DNA from: Halothermothrix orenii H 168
GTDB taxonomy: Bacteria > Bacillota > Halanaerobiia > Halanaerobiales > Halothermotrichaceae
Length of the DNA: 64,000 bases
NCBI RefSeq assembly: GCF_000020485.1
Contig: NC_011899.1
Span: forward strand, 587,937-651,936
Direction of reading: 5' to 3'
The translations under genes and the position numbers were made by a program. Shown here one piece after another: positions 43,149 through 51,176 of the stretch. Every line of letters begins with the position of its first letter. The first letter of the stretch is position 1. The notes beneath the pieces are model-generated. The model did not search any database. It saw only the letters and a program-made list of their open reading frames with translations, and was not told the DNA's origin.

Positions 43149-43409
43149 ATGACAGTTGATAATATGAATGATAGAACAATGAGATTTAAACGCAGTAAAG
43201 AGGATGATAATAGAACAGGTTATATTCTGGAGAAAGTGTATCAGGCCCTGGAAGAAAAAGGTTATAACCCTGTCAACCAGATAGTAGGCTACCTCCTATC
43301 AGGGGATCCTGCTTATATAACCAGTTATAAAGATGCCAGAACCATGATCAGGACAGTTGACCGTGATGAAATAATTGAAGAACTATTGAGGAACTATTTA
43401 AATAAATAG
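43149..43409 (+). CDS. ireB: IreB family regulatory phosphoprotein
   Basis: 86 residues with the near-invariant core [41 protein letters not shown]. IreB (YrzL in Bacillus) is a substrate of the PASTA kinase IreK in Enterococcus and tunes cell-wall stress and cephalosporin resistance. A Thr near the N-terminus (DRTMRF) corresponds to the phosphorylated region. AAAGGATG favours ATG at 43149 rather than GTG three codons earlier. Confidence 0.95.
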   Translation: MTVDNMNDRTMRFKRSKEDDNRTGYILEKVYQALEEKGYNPVNQIVGYLLSGDPAYITSYKDARTMIRTVDRDEIIEELLRNYLNK

Positions 43410-43522
43410 ACAGTAATAAGATTAATGACAGGTAATAAATTTTGCCAGTCCTTTAAATTTAAGTAAGATTATTAACTTATAAATATAATAACTTATAAAA
43501 AATTAAAGAAGGGAAATCCGGT

Positions 43523-45646
43523 TTGAAGACGACTACCTGGCTTATCTTCCCTATAATATTCTTCTTTCTTTTTGTCACCTGTAGTCTGGTGTCGGCTACC
43601 AGTCCAGATGTAGTCTGGATTATAGTCGATAGAATCACGGTTAATAATATTATTGCAAGTAAAACACCACATTTTAATGGGTTGCAGAACATCGGTGCTT
43701 TTGGCCTGATAAATGTCCGGACTGCCGGACAAATAAGGGCTGAAAGCACTTATTTAACGGCCGGAGCTGGAAAAAGAAGTAAAGGGAGTAAAGACGCGCA
43801 AAAAGGAATAAATAAAGGTAAAGGTGTTATAAACTACCGTTATGATAGTCTGGTTAAATTAAATAAAGATAATCCATACCACCCTACAGTTGGTTTGCTC
43901 GGAGAGGTTTTAAAAGATAATGGAATCAAGGTAGGTGTCCTTGGTAATACAGATACAATAGATCAGAAAAACAGGTCTATTGTGTCTTTTGCAATGGATC
44001 AAAAAGGGGAAGTACCTCTGGGGGATGTCAGTAAAGGGCTGCTAAAAAAAGTTGAGAAACCCTGGGGATATGAAAGTGATTTTGAGGTGTTTAGAAAAAA
44101 ATTTGGAGAATTTAAAAATAAAGTTGATTTGTTGATTATTCAGACCGGGGATACAACAAGAATAGACAACTATGTTAGATTCATTGGTAAGGCGGAAATA
44201 AACCGGGAAAAAATTAAAGCCATTGAAAAGATAGATAATTTTATCGGTTTTGTACTCCAGGTTATAAATCTGGAGGAAACACAACTCGGGATTTTAATGC
44301 TTAATCCCCCGGTTACAGATCTTGAAAACGGTAATAAGCTGGGCTGGATATTGTTGGCCGGTCCTGAGTTTGAAAAAGGATGGGTAACTTCTTTATCTAC
44401 CAGGAGAAAGGGTATTGTTACTATATCCGATCTTTTACCGACTCTACTGAACAGGTTCAAAGTATCATATCCAGAGGTAACCGGTAGTAAAATAAGCTAT
44501 ATAAGACAGCAGAAAGCCAGCTGGCATCAACTTTACAATCTCCGCGAAAAAATAAAGAGGGTTTCCAACTTAAGGCCTGTTTTTGTCAAGGGTTTTATAT
44601 TGCTTCAATTGATTATGATCTGTTTGGCCATTATTTTGTTGATAAAAAAAGACCTTCCCGGATCGGTCATAATTCATAAAGGAGTTGAATACTTATTAGT
44701 ATCCCTGTTTCTGGTTCCATTGAATTTTCTAATACTGTCTCAGATTATTTTCCCTCACTTTATACATAATTTAGTTATCCTGATTGCTTTTACAATTGTT
44801 GAATTCTGGGTATTAATGAAAATTAATGAATCTAGGTTATTTCATATTATAGTAATCTGCCTCGGCCTGTGGATAGTTATTATCGTTGATTTATTGAATA
44901 ATAGTCGCCTTATGGCAGATTCACTACTCGGGTTCTCTTCGGTGATAGGGGCCAGGTACTATGGTCTTGGTAATGAATATATGGGGTTATTTATAGGTAG
45001 TATGCTGGTAGGGTTTACCGGGGTGTTGGACTACCTTTCTAAAAAAGGGGTAAATATTAATAAAAAAATTATCTTCCTCAGTCCCGTTTTATTTTTATCA
45101 TTCTGGTTTATAGCAAGTCCAGCTCTGGGGGCTAATTTTGGTGGAGCAATAACTGCCCTGGTGGCAATTACCGTAACCATGGTTTATTTAAAATATGGTT
45201 TCAATTTTAAAAAAATAATTTTGTTTACCCCTATAGTGGGGTTTGTAATATTGTTTGTTATGTATCTAGATTATACTGAAATACTTGGTCCCCGTACTCA
45301 TATTGGAAAGGCATTTGCTTATCTATTGAAAGGAAGGACAGGGGGAATTATAGGTATTATAAAAAGAAAATTAGCCATGAATATCAAATTATTGAAGTGG
45401 ACAATCTGGACCAGGGTTTTGTTGGGATTTATTCTATATTTGATTGTGCTATTTCTTTACCCGATAGGACGTTTTAAGAAACTTTTAAAAAAACAGCCCA
45501 ATATGGCAGCAGGGTTTTATGGCGGCCTTGCCGGCACCCTGGTAACCATGATGGTAAATGATTCCGGTGTAGTCGCTGCAGCAACATTACTTTTTTACCC
45601 TATAATGACCCTCTTATATTTTATCAGTAAACCGGGTTATAAATAA
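43523..45646 (+). CDS. membrane protein with extracytoplasmic alkaline-phosphatase-like domain
   Basis: 707 residues. After a signal-like helix (residues 5-25), the first 330 residues have the look of an alkaline-phosphatase/sulfatase-type fold: PDVVWIIVDRITVNNI at the first metal site position, GLLGEVLKDNGIKVGVLGN, LLIIQTGDTTRIDNY and TISDLLPTLLNRF. The usual catalytic Ser/Thr-Asp arrangement is poorly preserved, so activity is doubtful. Residues 350-700 hold around ten membrane helices with GARYYGLGNEYMGL. Starts at TTG with AAGGGAA upstream. Function unknown; it heads a three-gene block with an actin-like and a baseplate-J-like gene. Confidence 0.75.
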   Translation: MKTTTWLIFPIIFFFLFVTCSLVSATSPDVVWIIVDRITVNNIIASKTPHFNGLQNIGAFGLINVRTAGQIRAESTYLTAGAGKRSKGSKDAQKGINKGKGVINYRYDSLVKLNKDNPYHPTVGLLGEVLKDNGIKVGVLGNTDTIDQKNRSIVSFAMDQKGEVPLGDVSKGLLKKVEKPWGYESDFEVFRKKFGEFKNKVDLLIIQTGDTTRIDNYVRFIGKAEINREKIKAIEKIDNFIGFVLQVINLEETQLGILMLNPPVTDLENGNKLGWILLAGPEFEKGWVTSLSTRRKGIVTISDLLPTLLNRFKVSYPEVTGSKISYIRQQKASWHQLYNLREKIKRVSNLRPVFVKGFILLQLIMICLAIILLIKKDLPGSVIIHKGVEYLLVSLFLVPLNFLILSQIIFPHFIHNLVILIAFTIVEFWVLMKINESRLFHIIVICLGLWIVIIVDLLNNSRLMADSLLGFSSVIGARYYGLGNEYMGLFIGSMLVGFTGVLDYLSKKGVNINKKIIFLSPVLFLSFWFIASPALGANFGGAITALVAITVTMVYLKYGFNFKKIILFTPIVGFVILFVMYLDYTEILGPRTHIGKAFAYLLKGRTGGIIGIIKRKLAMNIKLLKWTIWTRVLLGFILYLIVLFLYPIGRFKKLLKKQPNMAAGFYGGLAGTLVTMMVNDSGVVAAATLLFYPIMTLLYFISKPGYK

Positions 45647-45687
45647 CCTTTATCTGGTAATAATAAATATAAATTGGAGGGAGAAAA

Positions 45688-46950
45688 ATGAATTTACTAA
45701 ATCTATTTTCAGAAAATACTAATAAGGGTCAGGAGTTTTCCTATCGACTTATTGTAGATATCGGGACTGAGTTTGTAAAAACAATAATTGCCGAGTTTAA
45801 CGAAAAAGAAAAAAATATACTTGGATTTGGTAAAGTACGCCAGGATTATGGTAATATGGATGGAGGTGCTGTTACCAACATAGAAGGTGTCATCAGTCGG
45901 ACCCGTGAAGCAATAAAAGTGGCTGAATCTTATACCCCACACCGACCTGATGAGGTAGTTATGGGGATAGCTGGGGAATTTGTTAAGGGTGTTATCTATT
46001 CTCTGGAAAAAGTACGTCCCAAACCCGAGAAGAAGATTGACAGTGAAGAGATAAATAACCTGATTATTGAGTCCCAGAAAAAGGCCTACCAGGAAGCTGT
46101 AAAGAGGGTGGAGCAGGAAACAGGGCTTGAAAATGTGAAACTGGAGTTAATCAGTTCAAACCTGGTAGAAGTAAAAGTAGATGGTTATAAAGTAAATGAC
46201 CCCGGTCAGTTTCAGGGTAAGAATATCAATTTAGTTGTATTTAATACCTATGCCCCCCTTGTCCAGGTCGGGGCCCTGAAGACCATTGCCGGAAAACTGG
46301 GTTATGATCTGGTGGGTATCGTGGCTGAGCCTCTGTCAATAGCCAGTAGTCTCCTGACAGAAGACACCTTTGAACTGGGGGCTATAATTATTGATATAGG
46401 TGGTGGAACTACCGATATTGCTTTGATCAGAAATGGAGGAATTGAAGGAACTAAAATGTTTGCCATGGGGGGTAGGGCTTTTACCAGGACTCTGGCTAAA
46501 AACCTCGGTATTTCAATGCGGGATGCCGAAAAACTAAAGCTGGAATATTCCCGGGGAAAACGGGTTAAAAACTATGAAGTTACACGAAAATTAATTAAAA
46601 AGGATATGGATATTTTATACCAGGGAATAGAATTGTCTCTATTGGAGATGTCCCGTGGGGAAGTTCTTCCCCAAAAGATATATTTTTGTGGTGGAGGAAG
46701 TGCCCTGAAGGGGTTAATCGAGGGTTTTAAAAAGCGGCCATTAGAGGAAACCCTGCCTTTCTCTCATAGACCTGGTATACACCTTCTCAAGGGCAATGAG
46801 CTTGATAGTATTAGAGATGCTAATAAATATCTCCAGGGCAGTGAGCATGTTACTCCCAGATCTCTGGCCATTTATGGGACAGAGATAGAGAGTAAGGAAA
46901 GGGGGAGATTTGGTTTTGGAAATAAGGGGATACAGGGTATTTTACATTGA
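45688..46950 (+). CDS. actin-like ATPase of the FtsA/PilM superfamily
   Basis: 420 residues with the actin/Hsp70 nucleotide-binding fold: phosphate 1 LIVDIGTEFVKT, an FtsA-type SHS2 insertion (RPDEVVMGIAGEFVKG to about residue 200), phosphate 2 AIIIDIGGGTTDIALI, and adenosine motif IYFCGGGSALKGL. There is no C-terminal amphipathic helix like that of FtsA; it ends with a glycine-rich tail. It likely assembles at the membrane as a cytoplasmic scaffold. GGAGGGAG precedes the ATG. Its end overlaps the next gene by 41 bases, so the two are translationally coupled and probably act together. Confidence 0.85.
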   Translation: MNLLNLFSENTNKGQEFSYRLIVDIGTEFVKTIIAEFNEKEKNILGFGKVRQDYGNMDGGAVTNIEGVISRTREAIKVAESYTPHRPDEVVMGIAGEFVKGVIYSLEKVRPKPEKKIDSEEINNLIIESQKKAYQEAVKRVEQETGLENVKLELISSNLVEVKVDGYKVNDPGQFQGKNINLVVFNTYAPLVQVGALKTIAGKLGYDLVGIVAEPLSIASSLLTEDTFELGAIIIDIGGGTTDIALIRNGGIEGTKMFAMGGRAFTRTLAKNLGISMRDAEKLKLEYSRGKRVKNYEVTRKLIKKDMDILYQGIELSLLEMSRGEVLPQKIYFCGGGSALKGLIEGFKKRPLEETLPFSHRPGIHLLKGNELDSIRDANKYLQGSEHVTPRSLAIYGTEIESKERGRFGFGNKGIQGILH

Positions 46951-48496
46951 TAAATACTATGAAGTTAATGAATTAATTGATTTAATTAAAAGTACTACTG
47001 CCCGTAAAATGGCTTTAGTTGTACATAGTCGGTTGTTACTGTTAAATAACGAAGTTAACTTAAAGCTTGTTAAAAAATACAGTGAAGAATTTCAAAAAGA
47101 AGTTGTATTTATTAACCCCGATCCTGTTATAGCAGATAGAGTTATAAGATCGGGCTTTAAGGCCTTTCCTGACCTTAATAGTCTTGAGAATAATAACCCC
47201 TTGCACGCGGTAGCTGTTGGAAAAGAAGAAAATAATGATAACCCGGTTGACAGTAACAAACAATTAAAAAGTGTAAAACGAATAGAAGATGTGGAAAGAA
47301 TAGAAGATGTGGATGATAGGGGAGAATATGGTGATAAAAAACATCGAGTATTTAATCTGGTTGGGGTTATTTTAATTTTGTTACTGGCCTGGTTTTATTT
47401 TATGTACCCCACTGCAGTAGTTGAAGTAAAACCTGTGGTAGAACAGCAACAACACGAAATGGAGTTACTGGGGAGCCTTCAACTAAATAATATTGACTGG
47501 AGTAATCATATTCTACCTTTACATAGATTTGAAGTTAGTATAACTGATGAAGACGAGATATATGCCAGTGGGGAAAAATTAATCGGTGAAACCAGGGCTG
47601 AAGGCATTGTTAAGTTTATTAATGAAAATAAGAATGAGATTAAAATACCTGCCGGTACCATAGTCCAGACTGTAAGTGGTATAAAATTTAAAACGGTAAA
47701 AGATGTTAATGTACCTGGTCTTAAAGTTGATTTCTTAATGGATGTCCCGGTCGGGATGAAGGCTGGACAGGCTGAAGTTGGGATAGTTGCCTTACAGAAG
47801 GGAAGCAGAGGTAATATCGGGATAGGCAGAATAAAAAAGATGGCTAAACCCCTGAACAAGGTATATGTAATTAACCCGGAACCGACCAGTGGTGGTAAAG
47901 ACAGAAAATTGCCCGTGGTTACTAAAAATGATATTAACAGGCTTAAGGAGAGTTTAGAAGAAAAACTGCAGTCTAGCCTCCTTGCTAAAATATACCGTAA
48001 ACTGGGAGGTAATTTCAGGGTTATTGAGAACGAGATAGATTATAGTAAGATTGAGTTTAATTTTAGTCACCGGGTAGGTGATATTGTTGAGGTTATTAAC
48101 GGGAGTGGAACCCTGACAGCAAGTGGTTACCTGTTAAAAAACAGTGAACTGGACAGGATGGTTACTGTTCTTTTTGAGGAAAATTTAGAAAAAGATAAGA
48201 GGTTATTGAGTAATGGAATAAGTGTTACCAGGGTTGACCTTGAAGAAAAAGGTAATGGATTATATAATATTAAAATAGGGTTTGTTGCTCCGGTTGTACC
48301 TGATATTGACACAGGTAATCTTATCAAGGCTTTAAAAGGGTCTAAAATTGATCAGGCCAGACAGGTTTTAAGTAATAGCCAGATAATTGATGACTTTAAC
48401 ATTAAAACCAGGGGCAATATTTTACCAAAACTGGGCTTTGCTATTAAAGTTGTTGTTAAAGAACCGGATTTTGAAGTAATGCCAGTAAGTAATTGA
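46910..48496 (+). CDS. single-pass membrane protein with baseplate-J-like domain
   Basis: About 528 residues. Residues 5-90 form a cytoplasmic alpha/beta domain (YRVFYIDKYYEVNELIDLI, MALVVHSRLLLL, VVFINPDPVIADRVIRSGF). A charged linker with a doubled RIEDV motif precedes the helix FNLVGVILILLLAWFYF (147-166). The extracytoplasmic part contains a baseplate-J/gp47-like region (GEKLIGETRAEGIVKFINENKNEIKIPAGTIVQ, KAGQAEVGIVALQKGSRGNIG). The start is TTG at 46910 or 46916 inside the actin-like gene, after GGGGGAG. The phage-like domain sits here on a membrane-anchored protein without any phage neighbours. Function unknown. Confidence 0.75.
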   Translation: MVLEIRGYRVFYIDKYYEVNELIDLIKSTTARKMALVVHSRLLLLNNEVNLKLVKKYSEEFQKEVVFINPDPVIADRVIRSGFKAFPDLNSLENNNPLHAVAVGKEENNDNPVDSNKQLKSVKRIEDVERIEDVDDRGEYGDKKHRVFNLVGVILILLLAWFYFMYPTAVVEVKPVVEQQQHEMELLGSLQLNNIDWSNHILPLHRFEVSITDEDEIYASGEKLIGETRAEGIVKFINENKNEIKIPAGTIVQTVSGIKFKTVKDVNVPGLKVDFLMDVPVGMKAGQAEVGIVALQKGSRGNIGIGRIKKMAKPLNKVYVINPEPTSGGKDRKLPVVTKNDINRLKESLEEKLQSSLLAKIYRKLGGNFRVIENEIDYSKIEFNFSHRVGDIVEVINGSGTLTASGYLLKNSELDRMVTVLFEENLEKDKRLLSNGISVTRVDLEEKGNGLYNIKIGFVAPVVPDIDTGNLIKALKGSKIDQARQVLSNSQIIDDFNIKTRGNILPKLGFAIKVVVKEPDFEVMPVSN

Positions 48497-48511
48497 AAGT
48501 GAGGGCTTTAT

Positions 48512-48934
48512 ATGAGAATTATGGGGCTGGATTATGGTGATAGGCGTATTGGGGTTGCTATCAGTGATAAACTGGGAATGACTGCCCAGGGGCAGGAAGT
48601 TATAATAAGAAAAACCCCTGAAGAAGACCTGGAAGTGATAAAGGGCCTGATAGATAAATATGAGGTTGAAGAAATAATTGTTGGTATGCCTAAAAACATG
48701 GATGGGAGTCTTGGACCCAGGGCTGAAAAAACCAGGGATTTTATTGATTTTTTACAAAAAAGCCTGGATACTCCCGTTAAAGTATGGGATGAAAGATTAT
48801 CTACTGTTGAGGCTGAAAGGGTTTTAATTGAAGCAGATGTGAGCCGGAAAAAAAGGAAAGGTGTTATTGATAAAGTTGCTGCTTCAATAATATTGCAGGG
48901 TTATTTAAATTACCAAAATAAACTACATGGTTAG
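48512..48934 (+). CDS. ruvX: RuvX/YqgF pre-16S rRNA nuclease (Holliday-junction-resolvase fold)
   Basis: 140 residues of the RNase H-like YqgF fold: MGLDYGDRRIGVAISD at the first catalytic Asp, EEIIVGMPKNMDGSLGPRAEKTRDF, WDERLSTVEAERVL and a final Asp (VIDKVAASIILQGYL). YqgF matures the 5' end of 16S rRNA in E. coli; Bacillus YrrK is the counterpart. GTGAGGG lies before the ATG. In Bacillus it directly follows yrzL (ireB); here a three-gene block intervenes. Confidence 0.96.
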   Translation: MRIMGLDYGDRRIGVAISDKLGMTAQGQEVIIRKTPEEDLEVIKGLIDKYEVEEIIVGMPKNMDGSLGPRAEKTRDFIDFLQKSLDTPVKVWDERLSTVEAERVLIEADVSRKKRKGVIDKVAASIILQGYLNYQNKLHG

Positions 48935-48945
48935 GGGGAATTATA

Positions 48946-49212
48946 ATGGCTGAAGGTAGATTTTATGTTGATGAGGAGACAAAAACACTGGTCCTGGAAG
49001 GTGAAGATAGTGAGGACAGATTTTATATTGAGGAAGAAATTAATCTTGAAGGAAACAGATATTTAATTGTGGTTCCAGCTAAAGAGGATGAAGAGGAGCA
49101 GGGGGCATATGTTTTGAAATTAATCAGTGATAATAATGGAGATGAAGTATTGACTGTGGTAGAAGATGATGATGAATTTGAGAAGGTAAGAAGGGCCTAT
49201 GAAGAAAAATAG
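48946..49212 (+). CDS. DUF1292 family protein (YrzB-like)
   Basis: 88 residues, strongly acidic, with the DUF1292 pattern of beta strands separated by Glu/Asp runs (FYIEEEINLEGNRYLIVVPAKEDEEEQGAYVLKL, then DEVLTVVEDDDEFEKV). Function is unknown across the family. It follows ruvX by 11 bases with GGGGGA upstream, the same order as Bacillus yrrK-yrzB. Confidence 0.9.
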   Translation: MAEGRFYVDEETKTLVLEGEDSEDRFYIEEEINLEGNRYLIVVPAKEDEEEQGAYVLKLISDNNGDEVLTVVEDDDEFEKVRRAYEEK

Positions 49213-49320
49213 TCTAACTAAACTCCTTGTATTTTAATATAGATATACCACAGGATTTTCCATGTTAAGCTGACGTTTTGTTTTTTTTTTAATTACATAA
49301 CCCTTACAAATATTTTAAAT

Positions 49321-49398
49321 AAAGGCTTCTCTCAATTATTAACAGTATATTTCCGCCACCAGGAGGTAATAATGTTAACAGAATGAGGGAGGCCTTTT
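49321..49398 (+). other. long imperfect hairpin with a mini reading frame
   Basis: AAAGGCTTCTCTCAATTATTAAC and GTTAACAGAATGAGGGAGGCCTTTT can pair along most of their lengths. The enclosed loop contains AGGAGGTAATA followed by ATG and three sense codons before TGA. The T run is only four bases, so it may be a weak terminator for the preceding DUF1292 gene or a structured RNA. A regulatory leader peptide is possible but unproven. Confidence 0.45.
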
Positions 49399-49420
49399 GC
49401 TGTATTAATTTCAAGGGAAA

Positions 49421-49449
49421 TTGCACGAACCCCCCCTGTCTGGTATAAT
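49421..49449 (+). promoter_or_regulatory. sigma-A promoter of mltG
   Basis: TTGCAC and perfect TATAAT separated by 17 bases, about 75 bases before the preferred mltG start. Confidence 0.8.
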
Positions 49450-49531
49450 AACTTATGTAATATTTGAAGTATTTTCTTCTCGAAAAAAAATCAATTTGTT
49501 AATCTATCGGATAATAAAAGGGGAGGGCACT

Positions 49532-50545
49532 GTGAAAAAAGCAGCAAGGGTTTTTCTGATTTCTATTATTGTTATAACCGGGTTATTAAAATTTACTTCA
49601 TTAATTAGTCCGGTAAACAGATATGATAATACTATAATCGGGGTAGAGATTAAATCCGGGTCTTCAAGCAGGGAAATCAGTCAAAAACTTTATAATAAGG
49701 GTTTAATAAAGTCTGCCCGATTATTTAATATACTGGTAAGTGTCAGCGGATTTGATAATAGCTTAAAAGCGGGTTATTATGAATGGAGCCCAAGTGATAA
49801 CCTTATTAGTATTATTAAAGACCTTAACAGAGGCCGGGTAGCTACTTTTAAAATCACTATACCTGAAGGATTTACAGTTGAAGAGGTAGCTGAAAAACTT
49901 GGAGAGGTTACATTTTACAGTAAAGAAAATTATCTCAGTCTCGCTGAAGGTAACAATTTTAATCGCCCCTACCTGCCCCGTAAGAGACAGGGTGTTAAAT
50001 ATGTTCTTGAGGGGTTTTTATATCCTGATACATATATAATTCCTAAAGAATATAACCCCGGGCAGGTTTTGAATGTTATGTTAAATAATTTTGAGGAAAA
50101 ATGCTGGCAAGAATTAAGAGAAAAGTCCTTGAAAAAGGGAATTACTCCTTACGAGGCTATAATTATTGCCTCTTTAATAGAAAAAGAGGCCAGACTGGAA
50201 ACAGAGAAACCAATTATTTCAGCCGTTATTTATAACCGATTACGAAAAGGTATGCTATTGCAGATAGATGCAACGGTTCAATATAGTCTACCTGAATGGA
50301 AGGACAGGGTTTTATATAAAGATTTACGGATAGATTCTCGCTATAATACCTATAAATACCCCGGGCTGCCACCTGGTCCTATCTGTAATCCCGGTAAATC
50401 ATCTATTGAGGCTGCCTTAAATCCAGCTGATGTTGATTATTTATTTTATTTTGCCCTTGAGGATGGTAGTCATATTTTTACAACAACCTATGAAGAACAT
50501 TTAAGACAGCAAAATAAATACAGACGGGGTCTAGAAAATGAATGA
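49532..50545 (+). CDS. mltG: endolytic transglycosylase MltG (YceG-like)
   Basis: About 337 residues: one membrane helix (FLISIIVITGLLKF), a LysM-like region, and the YceG catalytic domain with YEAIIIASLIEKEARLETEKPIISAVIYNRL (catalytic Glu) and YNTYKYPGLPPGPICNPG. MltG cuts nascent glycan strands at the membrane and sets their length. GTG at 49532 is chosen because GGGGAGGG lies just upstream, inside the transcript from the promoter; the frame runs back across the promoter itself to 49421. It overlaps trmR by eight bases. Confidence 0.95.
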   Translation: MKKAARVFLISIIVITGLLKFTSLISPVNRYDNTIIGVEIKSGSSSREISQKLYNKGLIKSARLFNILVSVSGFDNSLKAGYYEWSPSDNLISIIKDLNRGRVATFKITIPEGFTVEEVAEKLGEVTFYSKENYLSLAEGNNFNRPYLPRKRQGVKYVLEGFLYPDTYIIPKEYNPGQVLNVMLNNFEEKCWQELREKSLKKGITPYEAIIIASLIEKEARLETEKPIISAVIYNRLRKGMLLQIDATVQYSLPEWKDRVLYKDLRIDSRYNTYKYPGLPPGPICNPGKSSIEAALNPADVDYLFYFALEDGSHIFTTTYEEHLRQQNKYRRGLENE

Positions 50546-51176
50546 TGACAGGAGTATATCTTTTGTCAAAACAACAGAATTACTAAAAAATATTGAAGAA
50601 GAGGCCCGGAGGAGATATATACCAGTTGTCAGGCCTGAAGTGGGGCAATTCTTGATGATATTGACCAGATTGGTTAATCCGGTCCGCATTCTTGAAATAG
50701 GTACAGCAATTGGTTATTCAACAATCTGGATGGCCAGGGGTAGTAGCCCCGGAACCGAGATTGTGACCATAGAAAAAAATGAAGAATCTGCTTTTGAAGC
50801 ACTGGAAAACTTTAAAAAGGCCGGGATTGAGGACAGGATAAATATTAAAATTGGGGATGCCCTTGAGATTATTCCATTTTTACGCCGCCAGTTTGACCTG
50901 GTTTTTATAGACGGTGCTAAAGGGCAGTATATTAATTATTTTGATCTTGTTATTGATTTGTTACCAATAGGAGGAGTAATAGTAGCCGACAATGTCCTTT
51001 ACCGGGGTAAAGTTAAGAAGGGTGGATATATTAAACATAAACACCGGACCATGGTCAGAAATTTACGGAATTATTTAGATAAAATAAATAATCATAAATT
51101 ATTTGATTCAACAGTAATACCTGTAGGAGATGGAATATCTTTGAGTGTTAGGAGGAAAAACAGTGAAAAAAGTTGA
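50538..51176 (+). CDS. trmR: tRNA 5-hydroxyuridine O-methyltransferase TrmR (YrrM-like)
   Basis: 212 residues of the class I O-methyltransferase family 3: PVVRPEVGQFLMILTRLVNPVRILEIGTAIGYSTIWMA (motif I), IVTIEKNEES, FDLVFIDGAKGQY (metal-binding Asp) and IVADNVLYRG (Asp-Asn). Bacillus YrrM (TrmR) methylates 5-hydroxyuridine at tRNA position 34 to 5-methoxyuridine. The next gene is a U32 protein of the type that makes the hydroxyuridine, so both steps of wobble modification appear encoded together. The gene overlaps its neighbours at both ends. Confidence 0.9.
   Translation: MNDDRSISFVKTTELLKNIEEEARRRYIPVVRPEVGQFLMILTRLVNPVRILEIGTAIGYSTIWMARGSSPGTEIVTIEKNEESAFEALENFKKAGIEDRINIKIGDALEIIPFLRRQFDLVFIDGAKGQYINYFDLVIDLLPIGGVIVADNVLYRGKVKKGGYIKHKHRTMVRNLRNYLDKINNHKLFDSTVIPVGDGISLSVRRKNSEKS

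Noticed and set aside
46910..48496. Prophage remnant or contractile injection system
   Set aside because: The baseplate-J-like domain is the only phage-like feature; there are no other tail, head or recombination genes, and neighbours are housekeeping.
49421..49531. Longer mltG product starting at 49421
   Set aside because: The extension crosses a TTGCAC-17-TATAAT promoter and adds non-conserved residues; GTG at 49532 has a good ribosome site and gives a normal N-terminal helix.
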